The notes: a model not told the origin generated them from the sequence alone. Shown: positions 24,438 through 34,280, numbered from the stretch's first letter. The stretch is DNA of 64,000 bases from JANLTX01 sp049840835 (GCA_049840835.1 JASGJG010000036.1:1-64000), one strand, 5' to 3'. A program made the numbers and translations.

Positions 24438-25304
24438 ATGACTGTTTCGCTTCTTCGTCTGAATCGCGGCGTTCTCGCTCTCACTGCCTGCGTTGTTCTG
24501 GGAATCGGCACTCGTGCGCAAGCGGCTCCAGAAATTAGCTTTGTCTCGCTGTTCCGTACATCGACCAACACGCAGACGGGCAATGGAAACGCACTAACGA
24601 GTACCGGCTCTTACTTCAATGCCACGCTCACGTCAGCCCAACCCAATGACTTCAATACGGTACAACTGATCTATCCCGGCGCGGGTTCGCCGACGAATAT
24701 CGCTCAGCAGGACCCCTCCATCTTCTCTTTTTCCAGCAGTACATTCCCGGATCAAGCCACCATGGACGCCAGCTATCCGACCGGTAGCTATCAGTTCAAC
24801 GCCTCCGGCGTGGGAGGGTCGGCTAGCACCACTATCAGCTATCTGACCGACCACTACCCCGGCTCACTGCCATTTCTTACTGGCACTGACTTTACGAACC
24901 TTCAGGGAATGAACGCTGGCGCATCCTTCGACTTTCACTTTAGCCCCTATGTGACAGGGGGGCAGGCCACCGAATCGTTCCTGTTTTTCACGATCTTTGA
25001 CAACACGACCAGCTCCCTAATCTATAATTTGAGCTTTCAACCTGCCACAACCACCGGGACAACGCTGGCCGCAAACACACTCACTGCGGGCCACTCCTAT
25101 ACCTACGAATTGATCTTCTCCAACCGGGATCTTGTAGCCAGCCCCGGCGCTAATTTCGATGCCGTTCTTGGATTTGACCAGCGCACGACTGGCCAATTTA
25201 CGACCGCTGCCGCCCCAGAACCAGGCACGTTAGTTCTTCTTGCAGTAGGCTGCATAGGAATTGTGGCTGGGCGTCGCAGGTCTGTGAAAGCAGGTGGGGA
25301 TTAG
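24438..25304 (+). CDS. PEP-CTERM sorting-domain protein
   Basis: This is the second PEP-CTERM protein in the window. It has a signal peptide (VLALTACVVLGIG, cleavage near AQAAP) and a C-terminal APEP motif, hydrophobic helix and RRRS tail followed by a few residues. The body (about 240 aa) is rich in Thr, Ser, Gly and Phe, with beta-strand character and no catalytic motif. The ATG at 24438 has ACGAGGGA upstream; the frame extends 15 codons further but without a signal-like start. A direct repeat resembling a Pho box lies in the upstream region. It is probably a surface or matrix protein. Confidence 0.83.
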   Translation: MTVSLLRLNRGVLALTACVVLGIGTRAQAAPEISFVSLFRTSTNTQTGNGNALTSTGSYFNATLTSAQPNDFNTVQLIYPGAGSPTNIAQQDPSIFSFSSSTFPDQATMDASYPTGSYQFNASGVGGSASTTISYLTDHYPGSLPFLTGTDFTNLQGMNAGASFDFHFSPYVTGGQATESFLFFTIFDNTTSSLIYNLSFQPATTTGTTLAANTLTAGHSYTYELIFSNRDLVASPGANFDAVLGFDQRTTGQFTTAAAPEPGTLVLLAVGCIGIVAGRRRSVKAGGD

Positions 25305-25568
25305 ATTCTGACTACTTAACTATAGCCGTGTCACGCCTTACGGTATCTTCCGGCTTGACCTAGATCAACGATGCAAAATCGATGGGGCAGACTTCATCAA
25401 GTGACCAAAAGGTAGAGCTATGTGTTTGTTCGGTCCCTGTTTACCGGCAGGGGCGTGATCGGTGCGAATGTCGTGGAGGAAAAGGCACTAGACCACGCAT
25501 TGAGGTAGAGAAAGCAGCTATAGCGGAAAGCAAAGCAACAGACGGTGAGCAAAAGTTAACAGAGTTTT

Positions 25569-26809
25569 TCACTTACCCTCGGATGTTTGTGCAGGAACCG
25601 TAAATACGTCTCCCCCGCGGATGAAACAGAGGTGTTCTCCGTCGGGCATCCATCCAACAAACTCCGCGTTATCATCGAAGAACTTTTCTCCTCCGATCTG
25701 ATCTGCTTTGTTCGAAATCAGGAGGCGCATCCCTTTGCCCTTAAGATCACTTATCATCAGACAATGCGTCCACTGAGCAGGAACAGGTTTGCTTCCCTGC
25801 CTGTTGGTAGCCTGCTCCGTGTCGCAAACATACACATCCCAGGCGATTTTGTCCCCAGCCGGGCTAACCTGAGGATAAACCATTTCCCATGTTTTGGGTA
25901 TCGGGATAACATGTGTCACGCTTTTTGCCACCTTTCCCTGGATCACGATTGTGCGGACGTAGAGAGTATTTATGCGGGACAGCGGCGGCCCATTCGTTCT
26001 TAGCCCTTCCGCACTGGAGGAAGCCCTATCCTCATATAAGAGGATGATCGTGTTGTTGGGAGCAGGAGTGAGACGGTATCTCGCCTCGTACGCAGGGATA
26101 GGAGGTTGGATGGGCAGTTTCGATACAGAGCTCGGGGAGAGGGTATTGTGAATCGCCACTGAGGTAATTTGTCTGCTGTGGTCGTCCTGAATCAGAGAAG
26201 CCCAGCGACCGCTGTCTTCACCTTTTTTGTCCGCGAGCCAGCAATACGGATCGCCGACGCTATACCCATCTGACTCTAAAAAGTGCAGCGGCCAGGGGCG
26301 CGAGGTACCGAATTGCGGCGATTCCCCTTGTTGCTCTACAGGGGTAGAGATAAGCCCGGCAGGACAGGAAAACAGTACTTGCCTGAACGAAGGGGAGAAG
26401 TATGCCCACCCCGAGTACCCATCATTCTTTTGAAAAACCGACGTGAGATGGCTGAGTTTGCGGTTGCTGCCTGTTGTCAGATCCCGCTTCCAAAATGCCC
26501 AATTATTGTCTTCACCTTTGCCAAAAAAAGCGATTTCATGATCCGATAACCAGGTAATGTCTCGAGGATTCTGCAGGGCTACTCCTTGCAGGGTGCCGAC
26601 CTTCTGGGAGTATTCTTATTCGCTTCAGCGCGTGCGGGCAAGCCAAAGAATAGACTCGGCGCAGCCACAGTGCCTGGCAACGGTGAACAAAATTCAGAAG
26701 GTAACCATACGCATCTATATGCTGCTGCGCCAAGGAGGATACCCGCAATCAGCAGTGTTGTACGCTTCCTGTAGATCTTGGCAACAATTTTGGCTTGCAT
26801 GTGAGGCAT
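25569..26809 (-). pseudogene. TolB-like beta-propeller gene broken by one frameshift
   Basis: Two frames together make one plausible protein. The first runs from 26809 (membrane anchor TTLLIAGILLGAA) to a stop near 26579. The second frame is open from about 26622 down to the stop at 25569, with no stop codon in between and no ATG in its first 150 codons. Its sequence has propeller-like repeats: ITWLSDHEIAFFGKG, GWAYFSPSF, PQVSPAGDKIAWDVY and FVGWMPDGEHLCFIRGGD, as in WD40/TolB-type lipoproteins. The switch needs loss of one base, in the region 26580-26622. It could be a true mutation or a sequence error. An intact protein would be about 410 aa, anchored and facing the periplasm. Confidence 0.62.
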
Positions 26810-26930
26810 AGGACTATCGCAGAGCCTACTGACTTCAATGTGTCAGATTCTTACCTTCCACTACGAGAAGCATCCTGCAGAAGGCATTGAATTAGATAGT
26901 GCTGTGATTCTACATTCAAAATAGAAAAAC

Positions 26931-26964
26931 AAAATCCGCTACTCTCAGCAGAGTAGCGGATTTT
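26931..26964 (-). terminator. Intrinsic terminator of the NahK-like gene
   Basis: A perfect 15-bp stem (26931-26945 with 26950-26964) has a 4-base loop. On the minus strand it is followed by GTTTTTCTATTTTG. It starts 22 bases after the kinase stop. Confidence 0.88.
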
Positions 26965-26985
26965 AGAAGGAGATTTTGGAGCGTT

Positions 26986-28062
26986 TCAGACAGCTTCGTT
27001 GATAATCTGGCGAATCGCTGCTTCCTGGGCTTCTACGCTGGCGGCTAATTGGAATTGAACTAGGGCGCGCTCCAGGTTGTGAGTGGCGTGGCTAGCTGTG
27101 AAGTAGACATTGCCATTCAGGTGGTCGGTGAAGAAGCGCAGACCCAGTTCGAACGGAATCAGGCGAACGGCATTAAAGAGATGTTCTCGCTCGGCATCGG
27201 TCAGGAAGGTGGCTTCCGAGAGGTAGCCGCGCAGTAGCTCCTGGCAGAGGTCCAGGTCGAAGGTGACGGACTTCCAATCTTTGGTCTCTTCACCAAGTCG
27301 ATTGCACCCGGAGCGCAGGCAGTCTCCGATGTCATAGTGCACCAGGCCCGGCTTCACGGTGTCTAGATCGACAATGCTCACGGCGTGGCCCATGGTCAGA
27401 TCCATCAGGATATTGTTGACCTTGGGGTCGCCATGAATCGGTCGAAGCGGCAAACCGGCCTCTTCCAGCACAGCGACTTCAGCACGATGGGCTTCTACAA
27501 ATGCCTTGCACCAGAGTACATTTTCCGTGTCTTCCGCTGTAGTGGTGCCTAGCGCTTCATCGTACTGGGCCAGATAGCCCGGCGTAATGTGGAAACCAGG
27601 CAGCGTATCTGCCAGGCGCTCCGCGGGCATATCGGAGATCAGGCAGTGGAACATTCCCAGTGCCTCCCCTACCTCGCGGGCATGGCGGAGATCGCGAATC
27701 GTATCGAAGGTTTCGACATCTTCAATGAAGGTCAGGCCACGCCAGTAGCCGCCTTCGCCATCTACCCAGTGGTCTGCGCCAGAAACAGTTGGCACTACCA
27801 GCGGCACTTCCCAGCCACGGCGGCCCTTGTCGGCGGTAGCTTTCAGGCGCTCCTCGACATGCTGGGCGAAGGCAACCAGGTTCTGCATCACCAGGGCCGG
27901 TTTCTTGAAAACCTTCTCGTTGATACGCTGAAGAATAAAGCTCCCCTCGGAGTGTGCGGCCAGATACGTTTTATTGATATTGCCGTTACCGAAAGGCTCT
28001 ATGCTACTGAGGGATGCCCCCTGGGGAAGAAACTGCGTTGCAGCCTCGTACACTTGATCCAA
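26986..28062 (-). CDS. NahK-like phosphotransferase (aminoglycoside phosphotransferase fold)
   Basis: The protein has the APH/choline-kinase fold: a nucleotide loop (GNGNINKTYLA), FILQRIN with the ATP lysine position replaced in the usual family manner, the catalytic HGDPKVNNIL motif, and the metal site IVDLDTVKPG with YDIGD. This combination resembles N-acetylhexosamine 1-kinase and related sugar kinases rather than drug-resistance enzymes. At 358 aa it is normal for that group. The start is a TTG at 28062 with a GAGG site about 10 bases upstream; a GTG three codons in is an alternative. It ends at a strong terminator. The sugar substrate is inferred only by resemblance. Confidence 0.8.
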   Translation of the reverse strand: MDQVYEAATQFLPQGASLSSIEPFGNGNINKTYLAAHSEGSFILQRINEKVFKKPALVMQNLVAFAQHVEERLKATADKGRRGWEVPLVVPTVSGADHWVDGEGGYWRGLTFIEDVETFDTIRDLRHAREVGEALGMFHCLISDMPAERLADTLPGFHITPGYLAQYDEALGTTTAEDTENVLWCKAFVEAHRAEVAVLEEAGLPLRPIHGDPKVNNILMDLTMGHAVSIVDLDTVKPGLVHYDIGDCLRSGCNRLGEETKDWKSVTFDLDLCQELLRGYLSEATFLTDAEREHLFNAVRLIPFELGLRFFTDHLNGNVYFTASHATHNLERALVQFQLAASVEAQEAAIRQIINEAV

Positions 28063-28110
28063 CTTCGCTACCTCATCTATCCTAACGGGCGATTCTACCC
28101 AAAAATCCTC

Positions 28111-28471
28111 TCAGCGCCGCCTGAGCTCCACAGTATCCCACCGCTTGCCCCCGGTGGATTTTACGACCACTAACGGTATGCCGCCCAGATTCTCATAGCG
28201 AGCCTCTAGCATCGTCTGAGAAACCGGCTTCTTGCCACCTATCTGAAACCCGATGGTTGCCAGCGCCTGTGCTGCTCGTCGGTGGTGGTTGTCGCAGAGT
28301 GACAGTGACAATTATAGAGCGTCCCCCGTCGAAAACAATATAGTAGCCCCCACCCGGTCGGGAATATTCATGAAAGGCATGCCCCGCCCCTACCGCACGT
28401 GGTTTACCCAGCAGGCGATCTACCTCGGCATAGGGCTTACCGAAAACTCGAACAGCAAGCGGAATCGGCAT
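28111..28471 (-). pseudogene. Small unknown gene split by a +1 frameshift
   Basis: A frame starting at 28471 (PIPLAVRVFGKPYAEVDRLL, GGYYIVFDGGRS) reads well up to about 28300, then turns Pro/Ser rich. A second frame takes over there (NHHRRAAQALATIGFQIGG, ARYENLGGIPLVVV) and ends at 28111. Skipping one base near 28300 joins them into a protein of about 120 aa. I do not recognise the family. The start lies 2 bases after the DUF1501 stop, so it would be in that operon. A true defect and a one-base error are both possible. Confidence 0.55.
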
Positions 28472-28473
28472 TG

Positions 28474-29913
28474 TTAGATCAGCGCCTTTCGAATCACGTC
28501 GCCCTCAACATCGGTAAGGCGGAAGTCACGGCCCTGATAGCGGTAGGTCAGGCGGGTATGGTCCACACCAAGTAGATGCAATATCGTCGCGTTCAAATCC
28601 TGCGTCTTCACCGGGTCTTTCACAATATTGTAGCCATAGTCATCGGTTTGTCCAACCACGGTGCCACCCTTCACACCGCCGCCCGTCATCCAGAGGCTGA
28701 AGCAGCGGCCATGGTGGTCCCGCCCGTAGTCATCGCGCTTGAGCGTGCCCTGGCAGTACACTGTCCGCCCGAACTCGCCGCCCCAGACAATCAGAGTGTC
28801 CTCTAGCAGCCCACGCTGTTTGAGGTCTTTAATAAGTGCCGCAGACGCCTGGTCTGTGTCATAGCACTGGCTCTTGATATTCTGCGGCAGCGCCCCATGC
28901 TGGTCCCAACCCCGGTGAAAGAGCTGCACGAACCGCACGCCTTTCTCACAGAGCTTGCGGGCCAACAGGCAGTTGGCGGCGAAAGTACCCGGCTTCTTGC
29001 TTTCCGGGCCGTATAGCTCAAAGGTAGAAGCGGGCTCTTTGCTCAAGTCCATCAGGTCGGGTACCGCACTCTGCATGCGGTAGGCCATTTCGTATTGTGC
29101 AATCCGGGTATCTATCTCGGGGTCCTGGTACTCGGCGGCTTTCTGTGCGTTCAGCACTCCCAAGGCATCCAGCATCTTGCGCCGAGCGGTTCGGTCGATT
29201 CCTGGCGGATCTCCTAAATAGAGCACCGGGTCGCCTTTGGAGCGCAGCTTCACTCCCTGATGTACGCTTGGCAGGAACCCCGGTCCCCAGAGTCGCCCGA
29301 ACAACGGTTGGTCGTTTTGCCCATTGCTTGCCAGCGAAATAAGAACAATATAGGCAGGCAGATCAGAGTTTTCCGAACCGAGACCATAGCTCAGCCAGGC
29401 ACCCATACTGGGGCGTCCGGGTTGCTGACTACCCGTCTGAATGAACGTCATGGCAGGGTCGTGGTTGATGGCATCCGTATGCATGGAGCGAATCAAGCAG
29501 ATGTCATCGGCCACACCACCTACATGGGGTAGAAGCTCCGAAAGCTCCATGCCGCTCTTGCCATACTTTGAGAACTTGAACATGGAGGGCGCAACCGGCA
29601 GGCGCTTCTGGCCGCTGGTCATACCGGTAATACGTTGACCCTGGCGAATCGAGTCTGGCAGGTCCTCATCGAACCGTTTCTCCAGGCCGGGTTTTGGGTC
29701 GAATAAGTCTATATGACTGGGCGCCCCGCTCTGAAAGAGATAGATAACCCGCTTGACCTTGGGGGGAAAATGCGGCTTCGTTATGACTCCACCAGCGGCC
29801 TGTGCCGAATCTCCTAGCAGCGATGCTAGAGCCGCCACACCAATGCCTGTGGTTGTGCGTCCGAAAAGCTGACGCCGGGTCAGTAAGAGTTCCTTCTCAC
29901 GGAACGGATGCAT
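28474..29913 (-). CDS. DUF1501 family Tat-exported protein
   Basis: The N-terminus has a twin-arginine signal (TRRQLFGRTTTG, then a hydrophobic run ending SAQAAGG). The body matches DUF1501, an alkaline-phosphatase-like fold: IYLFQSGAPSHIDLFDPKP, IRSMHTDAINHDPA, LSYGLGSEN, IVWGGEFGRT and GRDHHGRCF. In Planctomycetes and relatives these are normally paired with a DUF1549/DUF1553 cytochrome-type protein, which is not next to this gene. The substrate is unknown. The ATG at 29913 starts an MHPFREKELLLTRRQ leader typical for this family. At 479 aa it is full length. A small frameshifted gene follows 2 bases after it. Confidence 0.88.
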   Translation of the reverse strand: MHPFREKELLLTRRQLFGRTTTGIGVAALASLLGDSAQAAGGVITKPHFPPKVKRVIYLFQSGAPSHIDLFDPKPGLEKRFDEDLPDSIRQGQRITGMTSGQKRLPVAPSMFKFSKYGKSGMELSELLPHVGGVADDICLIRSMHTDAINHDPAMTFIQTGSQQPGRPSMGAWLSYGLGSENSDLPAYIVLISLASNGQNDQPLFGRLWGPGFLPSVHQGVKLRSKGDPVLYLGDPPGIDRTARRKMLDALGVLNAQKAAEYQDPEIDTRIAQYEMAYRMQSAVPDLMDLSKEPASTFELYGPESKKPGTFAANCLLARKLCEKGVRFVQLFHRGWDQHGALPQNIKSQCYDTDQASAALIKDLKQRGLLEDTLIVWGGEFGRTVYCQGTLKRDDYGRDHHGRCFSLWMTGGGVKGGTVVGQTDDYGYNIVKDPVKTQDLNATILHLLGVDHTRLTYRYQGRDFRLTDVEGDVIRKALI

Positions 29914-29942
29914 AGGGGCATTCTACAGCACTGTGCGTGCGA

Positions 29943-31160
29943 CTACTTGATGACCTTGCCCAGATTGAAAATAGGCATGTAGAGAGCCAGAAGAATGAAA
30001 CCTACAATCAGGCCCATAACCGCGGTCATGATCGGCTCGATCATGGTCATGAGGCGCTTCACCCCGTAGTCCACTTCTCGGTCGTAGAAGTGCGCGGCCT
30101 GTTCCAGCATCTCCGAGAGGTTTCCTGAAGTCTCGCCCGAGGCGATCATTCGGGTAAGGAGCAACGGGAAGCGAGCCGTGTCGTGCATGGCGAGACCGAT
30201 AGAGACTCCCTGCTGCACTTTTTCGGAGACTACCTCTAATGCGTCTTGAATATGGCTATCACCAGAAACGCGTCCGGCAGTAGGTAGTGCTCGGATCAGC
30301 GGTATACCAGCGTTACTCATAGAAGCAAGCGTGTGCGCCATCCTGGCCAGAGCAATTTTATCGATGATCGGACCGAAGAGTGGAATCCCGACCTTGAGAC
30401 GATCAAAAAATCGCCGCCCTTTATGTGTCAGGTTGATCTGCCGTACGATGAAGATAGTTGCTATCAGCCCCAGAATTCCTGCCCACCAGTAGGTTCGCAC
30501 CAGAAAACTGATGGTTACGAGCATCTGCGTGACGGAGGGCAACTCCGCATGAAACTGTGTATAGACATCGGCGAAGATAGGCACCACAAAGGTCAGCAGT
30601 GCTGTGACCACGCCCACTGCTACAACCGCCACCGCTATGGGATAGACGAAAGCGCTCCGTACCTTCTCGCGGATCTCCATCTCCGTATCGAGCGATGAGG
30701 CGGCGGTTTCCAGGGTCATGTCCAGCAATCCACCAAGCTCACCGGCCTCGACAAGGGCCAGGTAGAGTTCAGAGAAAAGCTTGGGATGCGGCTTCATTGC
30801 CGCAACAAAGGTTGAACCCTCACGGATGCTCTGAATCATCGCCCGAATTGTCTGGTTCAGTGTGGCATTTTTTGTTTGATCAGCAAGAGCCCCAAGTGCC
30901 TCTACCAGTGGTAAACCGGCGCGAACGAGGGTTGCTAGCTGGCGGGAGAACACTACCATGTCATAGAGTTTCACCCGCGGAGCGAATAGCCCCCCAGAAC
31001 TTTGAGTCTTGAGTTCTCGACCGCTAACCTGCTCCATATCGGTAACAAACAGGTTATTGATACGCAATTGCTCACGACCGGCGCGCTCATCGTTAGCCGT
31101 AATCATGCCTCGAACGGCTTTACCCTGGAGATCGCGTGCTAGATACTGGTACGTTGGCAT
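29943..31160 (-). CDS. pilC: Type IV pilus inner-membrane platform protein PilC (GspF family)
   Basis: PilC is the inner-membrane platform on which the assembly ATPase acts. It starts with the conserved TYQYLARDLQGKAVRG block and has two GspF domains (about 70-195 and 270-395). Landmarks are FSRQLATLVRAGLPL, the GELGG motif, three membrane helices, and MIASGETSGNLSEML with MIEPIMTAVMG in the second copy. At 405 aa it is normal. The start is 6 bases after the hybrid kinase frame, so pilC sits at the end of the two-component operon. The pilB ATPase gene is 13 kb away on the same strand. Confidence 0.95.
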   Translation of the reverse strand: MPTYQYLARDLQGKAVRGMITANDERAGREQLRINNLFVTDMEQVSGRELKTQSSGGLFAPRVKLYDMVVFSRQLATLVRAGLPLVEALGALADQTKNATLNQTIRAMIQSIREGSTFVAAMKPHPKLFSELYLALVEAGELGGLLDMTLETAASSLDTEMEIREKVRSAFVYPIAVAVVAVGVVTALLTFVVPIFADVYTQFHAELPSVTQMLVTISFLVRTYWWAGILGLIATIFIVRQINLTHKGRRFFDRLKVGIPLFGPIIDKIALARMAHTLASMSNAGIPLIRALPTAGRVSGDSHIQDALEVVSEKVQQGVSIGLAMHDTARFPLLLTRMIASGETSGNLSEMLEQAAHFYDREVDYGVKRLMTMIEPIMTAVMGLIVGFILLALYMPIFNLGKVIK

Positions 31161-31166
31161 GTTTAA

Positions 31167-33372
31167 TTACTCTATATCTTCCAGTTGCATAGACAGGTCT
31201 TTCAAATCACGCTCCAGGCATATCAATTTCGTGGAGATAGTGACCCAATCACCTCGCGAAACGAGCTCTTCCAGTTCGCGAGCATGGGCGGCCTGGATAT
31301 CCAGATTCAAATGCATCAACATTCCCTTGAGTGCATGGGCGGCATGTTGGAGCTCGACCGAATCCTGTTGTTGCTGGGCGGTCTTTAGGCGCGCGCAAAG
31401 TGCTTCCGATTCGGTGCGAAAGAGAGCCTTTATTAGTTGCCGAGCTGTGGGATCCATGCTCGGGTCCAATACAAAAGGCTCCATAGAGTCTTTCGGCGCG
31501 TACTCGGCGAGAACTTGAGAGATAGCTTCTTGTCGCACCGGTTTCACCAGGTGCGAATCCATGCCTGCTGCTAGACAGCGCTCTCTGTCTTCCGGCAGGG
31601 CATAAGCTGTCATAGCCACAATTGGAGTGCGCTTTGCTCCATCGGCTTCCCGTTGTCGTATCTGGCGAGTGGCCTCGAAACCATCCATGACCGGCATCTG
31701 GCAGTCCATCAGAATCAGGTCGTAGGTATTACCGTCTTCCAGTTTTTCCAGGGCATGCGCCCCATCGGTAGCTATTTCAACCTCGCACCCGCACCGCCGG
31801 AGCTGGCTGCTCCACCACAATCTGATTGACCGGATTGTCTTCGACAACTAGAATCCGTGATGCTTGCCCGGCGCCCGGTAGCTTATCGGCAAGCGTTTGC
31901 TCTGGTAAGGAAGCCACAATATTGGGTTGCCATGCTTCCAGAGGCACCTCTAGCAGAAAGGTTGTGCCCTCACTGGAGCTGCTCTCAATCGTGAGGTCTC
32001 CATGGAGCAGTTTCGTAAGCTGGCGACTGATGCTGAGTCCAAGCCCGGTTCCGCCGTAGTGCCGAAGGACAGATATATCCCCCTGCGTAAACTTTTCGAA
32101 GATACGTTCGCGCTGCTCTTCAGGAATACCGATTCCGGTATCACTTACTCGAATCTGAACCAGGGTATTGGCCCCGATCGGTTCGCAGCTGCTAACAGAA
32201 ATATGGACTTTTCCCGAAGGCGTGAACTTGATTGCGTTGCCCATCAGGTTCATGAGGACCTGGTGTAGTGGCTGCTGCCCGCCCAGAAAGCTCCGGGGCG
32301 TATCTTCGGCATAGCTCAACTGGACATCCAGCGATTTCTCACTAGCCACCGGGTGTAGCATCTGCATTACCTGGGAGATTAGGTCGTGGAGATCGAACGG
32401 CACGGCTTCAAACGTAAGCTTGCCCGCTTCCAGACGGGAGAAATCAAGAATATTATTGATTAGAGTCAGCAGGGTTTCGGAGCAGTCATGAGCGGTGGCA
32501 ACAAACCGGCGCTGAGTGGGTTCCAGCGGCGTATTCAGCAGTAGCTCGGTCATCCCAATAATGCCATTTAGCGGCGTGCGCACCTCATGGCTTACGCTGG
32601 CCACAAACTCGGACTTCAGCGCGAGAGCTTCCTCTGCCATACGAGCCGCTTCACGAAGCTCACGTGCCTGGTACTCCAGGGCTTGCGCCTTGTCTCCACG
32701 GTCTACCGCCAGGGCGATATGCGAAGTACTATCCTGCAGATAGTTCAGAACGGTTGGGGAAAGCTCCTGGTCGGAGTAAACCTCCATGGTTCCAATCTGT
32801 CTGCCTTCCACGGTCAGGGGAAACTGGGTTGTGCAGGTAATACCAGTTGGCGGAGTGAGTGACTCTACCAGGCTGTTAATAGAACGCACCTTCATAGATT
32901 GGATTCCCAGGTATTCCTGCATGACCCAGGAACAGCGCTCCAGTGTCTCATCTAGTTCCCGAGGTGCAACCAGAACTCGACCTAGCGCGGAATCGAACTG
33001 CGCCATTCGCGCTCGCTCCTCTAGCTCGGCTTCCGCTTTTTGCCGGGCAGAGTACAGTGTATGCACAAGAACCGATGCACTCAAAAAAGCTAGCGAACGC
33101 ACCACTCCCGCTGCTGTACCCCCAGCGTGGGATGGTTGCCACTGAAAGAGATACTGGCACAGTAGGGCGGAAAGTACCGTCGCCACTAACCCCGGTCCTA
33201 TCCCACCCCACCAGACACTGCTGACAACCGCAACAAAGAAAAAGGTTTCCGGAGGCAGTGAGACATTTAGCGCTCGCTCTAGCCCGATTGTTTGTAGCAA
33301 TGCGATCAGTACCAGCAGCGTGGCAATCGCGTATCGCATGGAGCTAGCTCGGGGTAGACCTTTTTCTAGCAT
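31167..33372 (-). pseudogene. Hybrid histidine kinase (HisKA-HATPase-REC-Hpt) with one frameshift in REC
   Basis: The first frame (33372 to 31777) encodes membrane helices (about 10-105, DUF4118-like), a GAF-like region, the H-box (SHEVRTPLNG, His262), the N-box (NLMGNAIKFT), the G-boxes (DTGIGIPEE, GGTGLGLSI) and the start of a receiver (ILVVEDNPVNQIVVEQ). The second frame continues that receiver at QLRRCGCEVEIATDG, with the phospho-acceptor in LILMDCQMPVMDG, followed by an Hpt domain (HALKG). One extra base near 31805 explains the break; both halves are otherwise intact. If real, the phosphorelay is cut off from the kinase. It lies between its response regulator and pilC, and its ATG follows the regulator stop directly (TAAATG). 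Confidence 0.85.
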
Positions 33373-34032
33373 TTATCTACTCCCAGAGTTCGATAGCACG
33401 AAGCGCATCAGTGCCACCCGTGTGCGCGGCTCAATCTGAAGTTTAATCAGAGAGCGCTCGAGCGTGTGTTTTATGGCGGCCTCGCTGGTTGCCGAGCCAG
33501 TCTTCTCTGCGACTACCTGCGCTATCTGCCTGGCAGTCAGTTCGGTATTAACCATTAGCTCGATAACCATGGCTTCGCGCTCGGTTAGCCCCCACCGTTG
33601 CGCGAGCTGGCCTATGGGATCTGGCGCCTCCGCTGGAGTCGCAACCAGAGCCTGAGCAGTGCGATTCTCGTGAACCTTGCGGATAGTCGCTACCAGTTCC
33701 TGGGGCGCGCAGTTTTTAGGCAGGCACTCTGCCGCGCCAACTTGCCGACCTAAAGGAAGAAGGTTTTCGTGACCACTTAGAAGCACAACAGCAATGCCAG
33801 GTCTTCTCGCTAGAATCTGTTCTGTTGCCTGAATTCCCGTGAGCAATGGCATATCCAGATCCATAAGGACTACATCTGGCTGCAATCTATCCGCTATATC
33901 GACAGCTTGCTGGCCATCTGTGGCCTGGCCCACAACCTCCATATCCGGTTGGCGGCCAATTTCATGTGCTAAGAGCGCCCTTAGCAGTCCACTATCGTCA
34001 GCAACGACAATTTTTATGTTTTCTCCCGCCAT
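33373..34032 (-). CDS. Response regulator, receiver plus C-terminal helix-turn-helix
   Basis: The receiver domain covers about 5-120, with acidic pocket ADD, phospho-Asp in VVLMDLDMP and the conserved Lys in CLPKN. The C-terminal domain (LTEREAMVIELMVNTELTARQIAQVV) looks like a LuxR/NarL-type helix-turn-helix, with a longer recognition region than usual. The frame opens at 34110, but the ATG at 34032 starts the receiver strand correctly. It is the first gene of a run with the hybrid kinase and pilC, and it diverges from the pilin genes. A regulatory role for pili is therefore a sound inference, not shown by sequence. Confidence 0.85.
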   Translation of the reverse strand: MAGENIKIVVADDSGLLRALLAHEIGRQPDMEVVGQATDGQQAVDIADRLQPDVVLMDLDMPLLTGIQATEQILARRPGIAVVLLSGHENLLPLGRQVGAAECLPKNCAPQELVATIRKVHENRTAQALVATPAEAPDPIGQLAQRWGLTEREAMVIELMVNTELTARQIAQVVAEKTGSATSEAAIKHTLERSLIKLQIEPRTRVALMRFVLSNSGSR

Positions 34033-34251
34033 CAGGTTCTGAACTTTCCAAAAATGCTTTCCGCTGAAACCAGTCAAGTCTGCTGCAGAAACACCTGAGT
34101 TTGCATGCAAGAAATATTTTCGGGCGAAAAAGCGGCTGATGACAGTTTAGTTCTTACTCTGGAATTGTGCAATTCAATCATGATTTTTTTATTAATATTT
34201 CTATGTGGAGCATTGAAAACTAGCAACTACCTTGCAGAAAGTGAGGCACAC

Positions 34252-34280
34252 TTGACGGAATGTGAGTTGCCGAATATGGA
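34252..34280 (+). promoter_or_regulatory. Possible sigma70 promoter of the pilin genes
   Basis: TTGACG (34252-34257) is followed after exactly 17 bases by TATGGA (34275-34280). This predicts a leader of about 150 bases containing the inverted repeat at 34315-34352. No sigma54 pattern was found. Confidence 0.4.

Noticed and set aside
25305..25568. Possible riboswitch or small gene in the gap after the second PEP-CTERM gene
   Set aside because: A GGAAAGCAAAGC stretch recalled GEMM-type RNAs, but the other required helices and the partner gene are missing. The 73-codon frame at 25382-25603 has no support. I see nothing definite here.
27589..28173. Plus-strand open frame of 194 codons opposite the NahK-like kinase
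   Set aside because: The kinase motifs on the minus strand explain the sequence; the plus frame has no recognisable domain.
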